A DNA stretch of 64,000 nt from CBDCGV01 sp965216955 (GCA_965216955.1 CBDCGV010000018.1:310001-374000), one strand, 5' to 3'; shown: positions 8,654-16,972, numbered from the stretch's first letter. Numbers and translations are program-made. Notes: generated by a model from the letters alone, not told the origin.

Positions 8654-9217
8654 ATGAATTTAATAGATTACATAAAGAAAGAGTATGATCAAAATTTTGA
8701 CGAAAGACTATTCCCTTTTCCTTTAAAACGGAGAAAAGTGGAAAAAAATACGATTATATATCCATATGATAAGTACGGAAAAAAGATGTATTTTTTGAAT
8801 GAGGGAATTGTTGAAACCACTATCAAGACAGCAGACATAGAAAAAACATTGAGTTTTACATTCTCTGACAACTTTTTTGGACCCTTACCTTCTATTTTGT
8901 CTAAATCAAAATCAGATTTACAAGGAATAGCCATTACTGATTCAACGCTAGAAGAATTTCATTATGAAGATTATATAATAGCATGCAAAACTTCTTTACT
9001 TGCAAATAACGTTGGAAGAAAGGAAATAGAAAAATACTCGCTAAAAAAACTCCAACGAGAGAGAAACTTTCTTACCAAAACAACTGAGGAAATGTACATA
9101 GATTTAGTAAATGATAATCCGGAAATACTTCACGAGATACCATTGAAAAAAATTGCTAATTACTTAGGTGTACTTCCAGAAACCTTAAGTAGAATAAGAA
9201 AAAAGATAATTTCTTGA
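8654..9217 (+). CDS. Crp/Fnr family transcriptional regulator
   Basis: At 187 aa this has the layout of Bacteroidota Crp/Fnr-type regulators: an N-terminal cyclic-nucleotide-binding-like beta barrel (about residues 20-115) and a C-terminal winged helix. The recognition element is KKIANYLGVLPETLSRIRKK (about residues 165-184). The ligand is unknown, and the classical cAMP-binding Arg/Glu set is not evident. It is the first gene of three in cassette 5, starting 15 nt after the cassette boundary, so it may regulate the two secreted-protein genes behind it. Confidence 0.85.
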   Translation: MNLIDYIKKEYDQNFDERLFPFPLKRRKVEKNTIIYPYDKYGKKMYFLNEGIVETTIKTADIEKTLSFTFSDNFFGPLPSILSKSKSDLQGIAITDSTLEEFHYEDYIIACKTSLLANNVGRKEIEKYSLKKLQRERNFLTKTTEEMYIDLVNDNPEILHEIPLKKIANYLGVLPETLSRIRKKIIS

Positions 9218-9285
9218 CCTTAAGTCAAGTCTTCGTATTTCTCTATCCTTTACCTTAGTCTCATTATTTAATCAAAAAGAGATAA

Positions 9286-9855
9286 ATGGGTAAATTTTTT
9301 ATTATTACTTCAATTCTATTTTTTACCTACTCATGTTCTGTTAACAAAAAGTCGTTAGAAGTAAGCCCCTCTAATACTTCTTCAAAAATTTTATTCGGAA
9401 AAGTTAAAGAAATAAAAAACGAGAAAGATGGTTATACAGCACAAATCGTAGATAAAAAGGGAGAAATATATTCAGCAGTAATAAGTATTCCAAATATGGA
9501 TAATCCACAGAACTTCAAAACATTTAAAATAAAAAATGATGTTTCTGTTATTGGGGATGTTTGGAAATTAGGGAATGAGAATCACGTAACTGTTAGAGAA
9601 ATATTTAGTGAAGACAACAACAATTTCACTGTTACTGGTATTGTTCAATCAATAAACCATGGTGGCGATGGTTACACAGCAAAAATAAGATCTCTGACAG
9701 ATAAAATTCTTTTTGTAACAATTAGTATTCCTAATCTTGGTAAGAATCATGAGAAATTTAAAGAATATAAAATTGGAGAAAGTATTACTGTGAATGGAGA
9801 ATTATGGAATATGAATGAGGAGCTACATGTTACCGTTAGAAACATCATTTATTAA
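9286..9855 (+). CDS. Lipoprotein with two tandem OB-like repeats
   Basis: The signal peptide ends in the lipobox TYSCSVN (Cys about residue 17). The mature protein consists of two homologous ~65-residue modules. VKEIKNEKDGYTAQI ... ISIPNMDN ... WKLGNENHVTVREI is followed by VQSINHGGDGYTAKI ... ISIPNLGK ... WNMNEELHVTVRNI, with the repeat boundary near residue 115. The beta-rich repeat with a VTVR ending looks like an OB-fold-type barrel, though this is inference only. It lies 68 bp after the regulator and 9 bp before the phosphodiesterase gene, so it is part of one three-gene cassette. Confidence 0.65.
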   Translation: MGKFFIITSILFFTYSCSVNKKSLEVSPSNTSSKILFGKVKEIKNEKDGYTAQIVDKKGEIYSAVISIPNMDNPQNFKTFKIKNDVSVIGDVWKLGNENHVTVREIFSEDNNNFTVTGIVQSINHGGDGYTAKIRSLTDKILFVTISIPNLGKNHEKFKEYKIGESITVNGELWNMNEELHVTVRNIIY

Positions 9856-9864
9856 ATATAAAAT

Positions 9865-10731
9865 ATGACAAAGAATAATTGTATATACTTACTTGCTCTA
9901 GCAATTTTTTGTTCTTTAATTACTTCTTGTAACAAGTGTTATGATTGTAATGAAATGAGCCAAAAAATAGCAGTAATGTCATTCAATATAAGATACGACA
10001 ACCCGGAAGATGGAGTAAATAAATGGAATAATAGAAAAGAAGCATGTCTTCTAATGATTAACGATAAACTACCATCAATTTTTGGTATTCAAGAAGGACT
10101 ATCTCATCAAGTTCAGTATTTAAATGAAAATTTGCCTAATTATGCCTACATAGGGGTTGGAAGAGATGATGGTAGTATGGCTGGAGAATACTGCGCTATC
10201 TTTTATCAAAAAGAACAGTTTGAGGAAGTTGAAACTAACACTTTTTGGTTAAGTGAAACGCCCAATATTCCATCTGTGGGTTGGGATGCTGCCCTAGAAC
10301 GAATTGTCACTTGGGCGCATTTAAAGGATATAGAAAACCAAAAATCTATTTTTATATTCAATACACATTTTGACCATGAAGGCAATAACGCTAGAAAGAA
10401 CTCAGCTAAACTTTTATCGGAAAAAATTAAAGAGATAACTCAAGGCAACTATCCTGTTTTCATTACTGGCGATTTTAATGCTCTGCTTAGTCAAAAGCAA
10501 GTATTTAACCTCATTCTCGAAGAACATTCAAATGCACAAACAACGGCTCCAATTACTGACAATAAAAAAACATACAATGTATGGGGTGCGTTAGGTGGAT
10601 TACTGAGTAGAACAATTGATTTTATATTTTACAATAACGTTGAAATTATATCCTACGAAACAATAACAAAAAAATATGGTGTCCCATATATTTCAGATCA
10701 TTATCCCATAATTTCCAAGTTCTACTATTAA
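9865..10731 (+). CDS. Endonuclease/exonuclease/phosphatase (EEP) family lipoprotein
   Basis: This 288-aa member of the DNase I-like EEP superfamily is a metal-dependent phosphodiesterase or phosphatase. Motifs are MSFNIRYD (about residue 38), GIQEGL (catalytic Glu, about 76), NTHFDH (about 165), ITGDFN (about 201) and the C-terminal ISDHYPI (about 279). The N-terminus is a signal peptide with a lipobox ITSCNK, so the enzyme is likely exported and membrane-anchored. Relatives include secreted nucleases and sphingomyelinase-like hydrolases; the substrate is unknown. It is the third gene of cassette 5. Confidence 0.85.
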   Translation: MTKNNCIYLLALAIFCSLITSCNKCYDCNEMSQKIAVMSFNIRYDNPEDGVNKWNNRKEACLLMINDKLPSIFGIQEGLSHQVQYLNENLPNYAYIGVGRDDGSMAGEYCAIFYQKEQFEEVETNTFWLSETPNIPSVGWDAALERIVTWAHLKDIENQKSIFIFNTHFDHEGNNARKNSAKLLSEKIKEITQGNYPVFITGDFNALLSQKQVFNLILEEHSNAQTTAPITDNKKTYNVWGALGGLLSRTIDFIFYNNVEIISYETITKKYGVPYISDHYPIISKFYY

Positions 10732-10800
10732 TAGAATCCTAAAAAACTCTATTTTTTCTGATAGATTTTAATTTTAACTACTAAATTAAAGGAGTTAAAC

Positions 10801-10874
10801 GAAAGCTAACACAGTATCAAACTGCATTATCTTGGCTAAAGCCAAGAAACGCAGTTTATACTAAACCGTTATGT
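10801..10874 (+). repeat. attC 5 (closes three-gene cassette 5)
   Basis: R'' GAAAGCTAAC at 10801-10810 is a 10-nt exact reverse complement of cassette start GTTAGCTTTC at 8639-8648. R' GTTATGT is at 10868-10874. The inner stem has CTGC/GCAG in place of the usual AGCG, a compensatory change on both arms that keeps the hairpin. Confidence 0.92.
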
Positions 10875-11453
10875 GCAAGTAAGGTATGAATAGTTTTTTC
10901 CAGCATAAATTTCCTGTTTAACTTTCATTTTATCATTGCTCCGCTCCTAGTCTTTCCTTTAATAATATTTGGAAATTTACCGCTCCAACTATTTTACGCT
11001 CGATTTTTGGTGCTTAATGTTTGGCTCGTAGGCTGACATTGCCTTCGGGTTTGCCGTCATGGGCTCTGTTTAGTTTCGTAATTGCTAAATACTGCCTATT
11101 AGATAATAAAAGTTCAACCGTAGATTTTGCTTGTAAGAATTGAAGCACAATAAGCAAGTTCTCTGCTTTTAGCTGAAGAAACAGTTTCGATTTAGCGATT
11201 GTGGTTTTTCGATCTTCATCGCTCTGCCAAAATTTGCACCTCTTCCCTACTTCATCAAATAAAATTTAAACTCGCCAAACATTTATTGAAAATTGTGCCA
11301 CGCTGTACTTGGATTAAAAAAACCAGCACATAACATAGGCTAAAAATCAGGCTTCTTTAATTTTTTATTTCTATTTTACAGTATGGTTGGGCATCCGTGC
11401 CGGCCGAATGGACAACAGTCCATTCAACCGCCCGTATTCTTAGCCTTTGAACG
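10868..11453 (+). mobile_element. ORF-less cassette 6 (copy A of a 585-bp triplicated cassette)
   Basis: This is about 585 bp from GTTATGTGC to the right core of attC 6, and it contains no credible ORF. It is roughly 90-95 % identical by eye to cassettes 7 and 14 along its whole length, including the attC. A reverse-strand frame seen in copy B is broken here by a TAA created in the GGCGAGTTTAA context. It is richer in GC than neighbouring cargo. It could encode a structured RNA or be a decayed gene kept as a cassette. Confidence 0.7.
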
Positions 11454-11459
11454 TTATGT
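11326..11459 (+). repeat. attC 6
   Basis: R'' GCACATAAC at 11326-11334 matches cassette start GTTATGTGC. R' GTTATGT is at 11453-11459. The inner arms are AGGCTAA and TTAGCCT. A nested perfect hairpin, GAATGGAC-aaca-GTCCATTC, lies in the loop. It is the long attC type shared with attC 7 and 14. Confidence 0.85.
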
Positions 11460-12037
11460 GCAAGTAAGGTATGGATAGGTTTTTGCAGCATAAATTCCTG
11501 TTTTTACTTTCGTTTTAACATTGCCCCGCTCCTAGTCTTTCCTTTAATAATATATGGACACTTCCCGCTCAATCTATCTTACGCTCGATTTTTGGTGCTT
11601 AATGTTTGGCTCGTAGGCTGACATTGCCTTCGGGTTTGCCGCCATGGGCTCTGTTTAGTTTCGTAATTTCTAAATACTGCCTACTAGATAATAAAAGTTC
11701 AACCGTAGGTTTTGCTTGTAAGAATTGAAGCACAATAAGCAAGTTCTCTGCTTTTAGCTGAAGAAACAGTTTCGATTTAGCGATTGTGGTTTTTCGATTT
11801 TCATCACTTTGCCAAAATTTACACCTCTTCCCTACTTCATCAAATAAAATTTTAACTCGCCAAACATTTATTGAAAATTGTGCCACGCCTCTAACTGGAT
11901 TAAAAAACCAGCACATAACATAGGCTAAAAATCAGGCTTCTTTGATTTTTTATTTCTATTTTACAATTAGGTTAGGCATCCGTGCCGGCCGAATGGACAC
12001 AATCCATTCAACCGCCCGTATTCTTAGCCTTTGAACG
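11453..12037 (+). mobile_element. ORF-less cassette 7 (copy B, tandem with copy A)
   Basis: This is the second consecutive copy of the 585-bp cassette. It carries a 105-codon reverse-strand frame (11599-11916) that is interrupted in copies A and C, so the frame is probably not a gene. Differences from copy A are scattered point changes with almost no indels. That fits an old duplication or independent capture of related cassettes rather than an assembly repeat. Confidence 0.7.
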
Positions 12038-12043
12038 TTGGCA
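11911..12043 (+). repeat. attC 7
   Basis: R'' GCACATAAC is at 11911-11919 and R' GTTGGCA at 12037-12043. The loop hairpin is GAATGGA-cacaa-TCCATTC; compared with attC 6 it is one pair shorter but still paired. Confidence 0.85.
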
Positions 12044-12128
12044 TTAATGCCGCTGCCGATGTGTTAAATTGTTCACACTTTTACAGATAGAATTTGGTGT
12101 TTTGCCCTGTTGGAACTTGAAGTGCTCA

Positions 12129-12187
12129 AGTCGCTCGGGCGAGCCGTTGAAAGCTTGCTTTCAAAACGCTTGCGCGTTTTAGCGACT
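12129..12187. ncRNA. Candidate structured RNA: multi-branch hairpin cluster
   Basis: The outer stem AGTCGCT (12129-12135) pairs with AGCGACT (12181-12187). It encloses hairpin TTGAAAG-cttg-CTTTCAA (12147-12164) and hairpin AACGC-ttgc-GCGTT (12165-12178). A third possible stem, GCTC-gggc-GAGC (12133-12144), competes partly with the outer stem. This junction architecture in an ORF-less cassette suggests an RNA product. The strand is uncertain because all stems are symmetric, and function is unknown. Confidence 0.35.
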
Positions 12188-12237
12188 AGAAGCTAACTTT
12201 TTCCGGTTAAAATATATATACCTTTTCCCTTTCTGCA

Positions 12238-12298
12238 GTTATTTCGTTCCATTTATTGGACAAAACTGTCCAATAAATCTATCTGCCGAAAAAATAAC
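12238..12298. repeat. Long hairpin in cassette 8
   Basis: A perfect 12-bp stem ATTTATTGGACA (12251-12262)/TGTCCAATAAAT (12267-12278) has a 4-nt AAAC loop. It is extended outward by GTTATTT (12238-12244) pairing with AAATAAC (12292-12298). It could be a terminator-like or RNA structural element of the same ORF-less cassette. Confidence 0.55.
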
Positions 12299-12400
12299 GA
12301 CGTTTATAAGGCTTGATAAAACTTCATTATTTTTACTAAAAGTGAGGAACAAGTTTCATTAATATCGATCAACGCCACTACGTGCATAAATATGCACTAA

Positions 12401-12521
12401 AGCCAACAGCAACTATAGCGCATACCTTAACTCCTAGTTTCAGTTCTTCCATTTTTGTATATTGTACTTTAAACTCAAAACAAAGAATTAAGGTACGCTC
12501 AATAGTTGCGCACCGTTAGCC
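12401..12521 (+). repeat. attC 8
   Basis: R'' GCCAAC is at 12402-12407 and R' GTTAGCC at 12515-12521. The inner arms GCAACTAT and ATAGTTGC, and CCTTAA and TTAAGG, form a long stem with an unpaired AT-rich loop. No other site in the window has this arm sequence. Confidence 0.75.
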
Positions 12522-12526
12522 ACAAT

Positions 12527-13516
12527 ATGAAGACTTTCATCCCAATAAGAGGTTCTGATTTTACGGAAGATTACCCATCGTACGAATCTTTTTTAAATGA
12601 AATTGTGAATCTTTCAAGAAATGAAAAATTAATAACTTTATTAGATGATGTACTAACCCCAAGATTGAATGAAAGGCCTCTAATTTCAAGTCTAAAATTT
12701 GAGATAGCAACAGGAAGTAAATTTGAAAATAATGAGCCTGAGTTTGCAACTGAATTAAATAAAAAACATCCTTTTTTTTATACAGAATACATCAGTGAGT
12801 ATCTAACTTTAAGTTTAGAATTTAAAAAAGATTTTTCCATAGATGACTATGATTACTGCACATTCATAATAAATAAAATTTTATTTCGACTGAATTTCCT
12901 AATAAACCTATCATACGCTTCAAATGTTGATTTCTTAATTGGGGTGATTTATACTGAATCAAACATCTATATTGGTAAAACACAAATAATTGCAAGTAAC
13001 AACATGTATGCCTATGAACACACTAGAAAAATGGGTTGGCCAAAAATTAAAAATGTAAAACTATTAGATACTGTAAACTGGTTTCATAAATTCAAGATTC
13101 ATACAAATAATAAAAGTGAGAACAATTTACATAGAGCAATCAACGCTCTATCATATCTATTTGGAGACTTTAAAAGAGAATATTCAGCCGACTTGTTTTG
13201 GGTCATGTTAGGTATAGAATCTCTTTTGGTTAAAGGAAATCAAAACATAACGTCACAATTTAAAGAAAAGTCGATTTTAATTTTGGGAAAACCAAAGGAA
13301 TATAGTAAAAAACTAGCTAAGCTATATGACTATCGTTCAAGACTAATACATGGAAATTTTGACATTTTTCCAAAATATTATTCTGACTATGAATCTTTTA
13401 GGTCTGAATATTCAGATTATTTAGATTTTGCTATTTCAATACTTTTAGCCCTAATAAGAGAGTTAATAGAAAAACAAGAATGTGGATTTGAGTTTGAATT
13501 AAAATTAAAAGAGTGA
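12527..13516 (+). CDS. HEPN-like protein, 329 aa (cassette 9)
   Basis: The C-terminal third carries YDYRSRLIHGNF (about residues 269-280), an R-x3-H pattern inside a helical region. That is the hallmark of HEPN-type RNases and of ApeA-like proteins. The first ~200 residues are a mixed domain that I could not assign. HEPN proteins often cut RNA in toxin-antitoxin and abortive-infection systems; whether this one is active is inference. The start was set at the ATG at 12527, inside the cassette 6 nt after R', rather than at an upstream TTG that lies within attC 8. It is the only gene of cassette 9. Confidence 0.7.
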   Translation: MKTFIPIRGSDFTEDYPSYESFLNEIVNLSRNEKLITLLDDVLTPRLNERPLISSLKFEIATGSKFENNEPEFATELNKKHPFFYTEYISEYLTLSLEFKKDFSIDDYDYCTFIINKILFRLNFLINLSYASNVDFLIGVIYTESNIYIGKTQIIASNNMYAYEHTRKMGWPKIKNVKLLDTVNWFHKFKIHTNNKSENNLHRAINALSYLFGDFKREYSADLFWVMLGIESLLVKGNQNITSQFKEKSILILGKPKEYSKKLAKLYDYRSRLIHGNFDIFPKYYSDYESFRSEYSDYLDFAISILLALIRELIEKQECGFEFELKLKE

Positions 13517-13521
13517 AAACA

Positions 13522-13594
13522 GTGGCTAACACAGTATCAAAAATCATTATCTTGGCTAAAGCCAAGTAACGCTTTTTATACTAAACCGTTGGGT
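13522..13594 (+). repeat. attC 9
   Basis: R'' GTGGCTAAC at 13522-13530 is the exact reverse complement of cassette start GTTAGCCAC at 12515. R' GTTGGGT is at 13588-13594. It is the short attC type. Confidence 0.9.
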
Positions 13595-13627
13595 ACAATT
13601 TTAAATCAACCATTATTTCCATTTCTT

Positions 13628-14782
13628 ATGAATGATACTGATCAAACTCAAAATATAGACAGCAAAATGAATCGAAATAATTTATATTCCTGGCTCATCC
13701 TATTTGTTCTGGGGTGGGTATTTATTGGGTCCATTATATCTCCATATTGGTGGTATGATTTTTTCTTTAATGGAAAAATTCTAAACTTTAATCATTGGGC
13801 TTTTGGCCTCAATGAAGTATTTATTTACCTGATATATAACCCAATCATATTAATTTTTATAGCTTGTTTATTCCTCGTTGTTAAATCCAAGAAAATAAAA
13901 TTAAACCTCCCAACAATTAATATTTTCAAAAAAAACAATTTACTAATTCCAATAATCCTCCCAGTTCTAATTGTAATTTTTATTTGGAACAGTAATTCTA
14001 GATATCAAATTCCCACAATGATTGAGTATGCTCCTGACGAAGGCAAACCAGAACAACAAACCTATCTTCAACTTCCTGTTGATTTTCTTTATTTAAATAC
14101 GGACAGGATAAACAATTTATATTCTCAGATAAAGCCCCAATTAGTGTTGAAAGAAAAGACTTTTGAGACTGAAAGTCAAGCTGAAAAAAGGATAAAAGGA
14201 GGAAGTGAGCAGATAAGCGCAGAACGTAAGAAAGCAAGTTCAAAGAAGGAGATTAATTCTTACACAAATGAAGAAACCCCTTTACCCAAAAGGGCAACTC
14301 AACTATTAAATCACTTTTCCGACCTTGGTCAGATACAAGAATATCAAACATTAGAAATTTCGTCAGAGGACTTAAAAAAATTAGAAGAATTCAGAAATGT
14401 ATCAGAGCAATTTATAATTGAATATAACCAACAACAATACAATTCCATCTACTCAAGAATCTTAAATGAAAAGCTAGTTGCAGAGAGAGAACAACTTAGA
14501 CAAGTTGATGGACAGGTAGTTATAAAAGGTGAATATGTGATTGGTTTTAATGGAAGTCAAATAATATTAAAACACAACTATGTTAAGATTAACAATAACA
14601 ATGGAATTCAATTTGTGATTAGTTCGCTGAGTGAAATAGATGATGATATAATGTCCCTCACTTTAAAGGATAAAACTTTAAATGAAGAGAAAATTAATTT
14701 GAACGTATTCGGAAAAATAATCCGACAAGGGAATAATGGAAAAATGTTAAATATTTATATTGAGCCATATGCCATCTGGTAA
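13628..14782 (+). CDS. Unknown membrane protein, 384 aa (cassette 10)
   Basis: Three transmembrane segments lie in the N-terminal third (about residues 19-41, 64-85, 104-120). They are followed by a hydrophilic region with a Lys/Glu-rich stretch (about 175-215) and a C-terminal beta-rich part (about 280-384). No family was recognised. A TTG start at 13589, inside the attC R' core, would add 13 residues. The ATG at 13628 is preferred because the cassette boundary would otherwise cut the start. It is the sole gene of its cassette. Confidence 0.65.
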   Translation: MNDTDQTQNIDSKMNRNNLYSWLILFVLGWVFIGSIISPYWWYDFFFNGKILNFNHWAFGLNEVFIYLIYNPIILIFIACLFLVVKSKKIKLNLPTINIFKKNNLLIPIILPVLIVIFIWNSNSRYQIPTMIEYAPDEGKPEQQTYLQLPVDFLYLNTDRINNLYSQIKPQLVLKEKTFETESQAEKRIKGGSEQISAERKKASSKKEINSYTNEETPLPKRATQLLNHFSDLGQIQEYQTLEISSEDLKKLEEFRNVSEQFIIEYNQQQYNSIYSRILNEKLVAEREQLRQVDGQVVIKGEYVIGFNGSQIILKHNYVKINNNNGIQFVISSLSEIDDDIMSLTLKDKTLNEEKINLNVFGKIIRQGNNGKMLNIYIEPYAIW

Positions 14783-14790
14783 AAAACACT

Positions 14791-14863
14791 GTACCCAACA
14801 TTGTATCAAAAATCATTATCTTGGCTAAAGCCAAGTAACGCTTTTTGTACTAAACCGTTAGCC
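14791..14863 (+). repeat. attC 10
   Basis: R'' GTACCCAAC at 14791-14799 is the exact reverse complement of cassette start GTTGGGTAC at 13588. R' GTTAGCC is at 14857-14863. The arm bases TTGTATC/TTTTTGTAC vary slightly from the other short-type sites. Confidence 0.9.
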
Positions 14864-14885
14864 GCAATGAACCCACTGAATTAAA

Positions 14886-15833
14886 ATGAAATTATTTATA
14901 AAAAATAGATTCACAATTAAAGACATCAATGCTTTAATTGAAAGTAACGCTGAAGAGTCTTTAACTTTAGAATTCAAAGCATCCGGTTCGTTGGACTTTG
15001 AAAACAAAGAAAGGAAAGAATCGCTTAAAACGGAATTATCTAAAGACATTTCAGCAATGGCAAACTCCGAAGGAGGTATAATTATCTATGGAATTAGAGA
15101 AAAGAATCATGTTGCTCATTCTAAAACATTTATAGACGGAAATTTAATAACTAAAGAAAGACTTGAGCAAGTTATACAAGCTAGAATTAAGAGACCAATT
15201 CAAAATCTTAAAATACATACCATAAGAGAGGATAAATCAATTGAAAAATCAATCTATTTAATAAAAATCCCAAGAAGTGAGGACTCTCCTCATATGGCAT
15301 ATGATGGTGCATTTTATAAACGCAACAATTACAACATCACTAAATATATGGAATATGATCTTAGAAGAGAGTATTTACGAATAAGGAAATCTAAATTACA
15401 AATTGAATCACCCGTAATTAATAATGAATTTGACCAATTTCATAATTATACCAATAGCAAAAATGGCTTATTTAAGATTTGGTTTCACATTACGAATGCT
15501 GGAAAAATCTTAGAAAAAGATTTCAAATTAGAAATTTTAATTTCCAAAAACATCTATCAATCTTCATATTTAGGTATACCAAGTTTAATTTTAAAATTTA
15601 AGACACATACATTACCAGAATATCATAAATTTTCAATACCAAATGATGCAGCAATATTTCCAGAAGAAACTATTAGAGTAACGCATGCTGTAATTAAAGT
15701 CAATGAAGATGTATTAGATTCAGAAATAAGAACAAAACTTTATTATTCTGGTGGATCAGAAGAAAAAACATTTACTGTTAAGGATATATTTGAAAATCAA
15801 GAAAAGAAAGAAAAAGAATATCAAAGCGGCTAA
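14886..15833 (+). CDS. AlbA_2 / Schlafen-type domain protein (cassette 11)
   Basis: The N-terminal ~150 residues match the AlbA_2 (divergent AAA-4, Schlafen) domain. They contain ESLTLEFKAS (residues 24-33), SKDISAMANSEGGIIIYGI (about 53-71) and ED-PHMAYDGAFYKR (about 136-150). Such domains bind or cleave nucleic acid, or act in transcriptional regulation and anti-phage defence. The C-terminal ~150 residues are beta-rich and unassigned; there is no AAA motor. The stop codon TAA (15831-15833) lies inside the left core of attC 11, so gene end and cassette end are fused. Confidence 0.8.
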   Translation: MKLFIKNRFTIKDINALIESNAEESLTLEFKASGSLDFENKERKESLKTELSKDISAMANSEGGIIIYGIREKNHVAHSKTFIDGNLITKERLEQVIQARIKRPIQNLKIHTIREDKSIEKSIYLIKIPRSEDSPHMAYDGAFYKRNNYNITKYMEYDLRREYLRIRKSKLQIESPVINNEFDQFHNYTNSKNGLFKIWFHITNAGKILEKDFKLEILISKNIYQSSYLGIPSLILKFKTHTLPEYHKFSIPNDAAIFPEETIRVTHAVIKVNEDVLDSEIRTKLYYSGGSEEKTFTVKDIFENQEKKEKEYQSG

Positions 15834-15895
15834 CACAGTATAAAAAGCATAACTTTGCTGACGCAAAGCACGCTTTTTACACTAAACCGTTAGCA
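15826..15895 (+). repeat. attC 11
   Basis: R'' GCGGCTAAC at 15826-15834 is the exact reverse complement of cassette start GTTAGCCGC at 14857. R' GTTAGCA is at 15889-15895. The apical hairpin is CTTTGCtgacGCAAAG instead of CTTGGCTaaAGCCAAG: the sequence changed and the pairing is kept. Confidence 0.9.
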
Positions 15896-15904
15896 TCAAT
15901 AAAA

Positions 15905-16789
15905 ATGAAAAAGATGAGTAAAAAGGAAAAATCTGAAAATAAAGATTGTTTTGTCATAATGCCAATATCCGATTGTGAAGGATATGAAAAAGGACATTTT
16001 AATAAAGTCTATGAAGATATTTTTAAAGTAGCCATCACAAATGCTGGATACATACCAATTCGAGCTGATGAAGTGAAGCAAACTAATTTAATACATTTAG
16101 ACATACTTCAAAAATTACTTGATAGTCCGTTAGCAATTTGTGATTTAAGCACTCGAAATCCAAATGTTTTATTCGAGTTAGGTTTAAGACAGGCATTTGA
16201 CAAACCAACAGTCTTGGTTCAAGAAACAGGAACACCTAAAATATTTGACATCTCCCCTTTAAGATATACTGAATACCGACAAGGTCTTAAATATAGAGAT
16301 GTTTTAGCAGACCAAAAGAAAATAGAAGAAGCAATTAGTGCAACAGTCGAAGCTACAAACAAAGGGGAAGGGATTAATTCGATTGTAAGTATTTTATCTT
16401 TATCAAACCCAGCAAGCTTAAAAGAAATATCACAAGATGATACAGGTAGAATTATTCAATTATTACGAGCGGATATTGACAATTTACGAAATGATATTCA
16501 ATCAAAAGGTTTTTCAAATCAAAAGGAAGATAAAACAGAATATTCTAAAGCGATAATTGAAATTGTTGAAAACAAAGTGTCAATGATTTTGGACTTAATG
16601 AACAATGAGGCAATTGCTAACGAAGCAGTGTATGAATTGATCTTAGAAGGCAAATCACAAATAAAGGAATTCTATCGAAAATCAAAAGATGAAGAATTAA
16701 AACATTTCTTAAGAATCAGAGATCGAAAACTCACTCATTATAAAATGAGACTAAGAGAAAAAATGGAAAATACTGATGCTAACAAGTGA
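15905..16789 (+). CDS. NDT/TIR-like Rossmann-fold protein (cassette 12)
   Basis: The N-terminal ~150 residues resemble nucleoside 2-deoxyribosyltransferase/TIR-like nucleotide-binding domains: CFVIMPIS (about residue 15), a central ICDLSTRNPNVLFELGLRQA (about 79-98) with a conserved Glu in FELG, then PTVLVQE. In relatives this acidic residue is catalytic, cleaving N-glycosidic bonds of nucleosides or NAD. The C-terminal half is helical and charged, possibly oligomerising. An anti-phage or stress role is inferred from the family and the array context. The last codons overlap the R'' of attC 12. Confidence 0.7.
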   Translation: MKKMSKKEKSENKDCFVIMPISDCEGYEKGHFNKVYEDIFKVAITNAGYIPIRADEVKQTNLIHLDILQKLLDSPLAICDLSTRNPNVLFELGLRQAFDKPTVLVQETGTPKIFDISPLRYTEYRQGLKYRDVLADQKKIEEAISATVEATNKGEGINSIVSILSLSNPASLKEISQDDTGRIIQLLRADIDNLRNDIQSKGFSNQKEDKTEYSKAIIEIVENKVSMILDLMNNEAIANEAVYELILEGKSQIKEFYRKSKDEELKHFLRIRDRKLTHYKMRLREKMENTDANK

Positions 16790-16840
16790 TGATGATGGCA
16801 TACCCTACGGGATACGCCACATATCACAGATCCGTTGTAA
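16774..16840 (+). repeat. attC 12
   Basis: R'' GATGCTAAC (16775-16783), inside the end of the upstream gene, is the exact reverse complement of cassette start GTTAGCATC at 15889. R' GTTGTAA is at 16834-16840. The arms GTGAT/TATCAC and GGCATACC/GGATACGCC form a unique stem with a 5-nt loop. Confidence 0.85.
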
Positions 16841-16972
16841 AACATTCTCTAAATTAGCACACTTAAAACTTTAATAGAAAAGACCTAAGTCTTAAGCAAC
16901 CAACTGATTTCTTGCGAAGAAACAAACAAAAAGTAAAAGTTAAATCAAAAAGTTCTAATTTAGAAGGAGAAA

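Larger units (their letters stand above)
12037..12515 (+). mobile_element. ORF-less cassette 8 with strong secondary structure
   Basis: This 478-bp cassette has no credible ORF. It contains at least two structured blocks, a multi-branch fold at 12129-12187 and a long hairpin at 12238-12298. Its attC (attC 8) belongs to no other type in the array. R'' is AAAGCCAAC against cassette start GTTGGCATT, 8 of 9 complementary. Confidence 0.65.

Noticed and set aside
11599..11916. 105-codon reverse-strand frame in the ORF-less cassette 7
   Set aside because: The two other copies of the same cassette have a TAA in this frame and a length change near its start, and no protein family matches, so it is unlikely to be a gene.
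1319..15895. Regular ~65-bp repeats as a CRISPR array
   Set aside because: Repeats are 0.7-6 kb apart, each next to a gene, with hairpin arms and variable end cores; no short uniform spacers and no cas genes.
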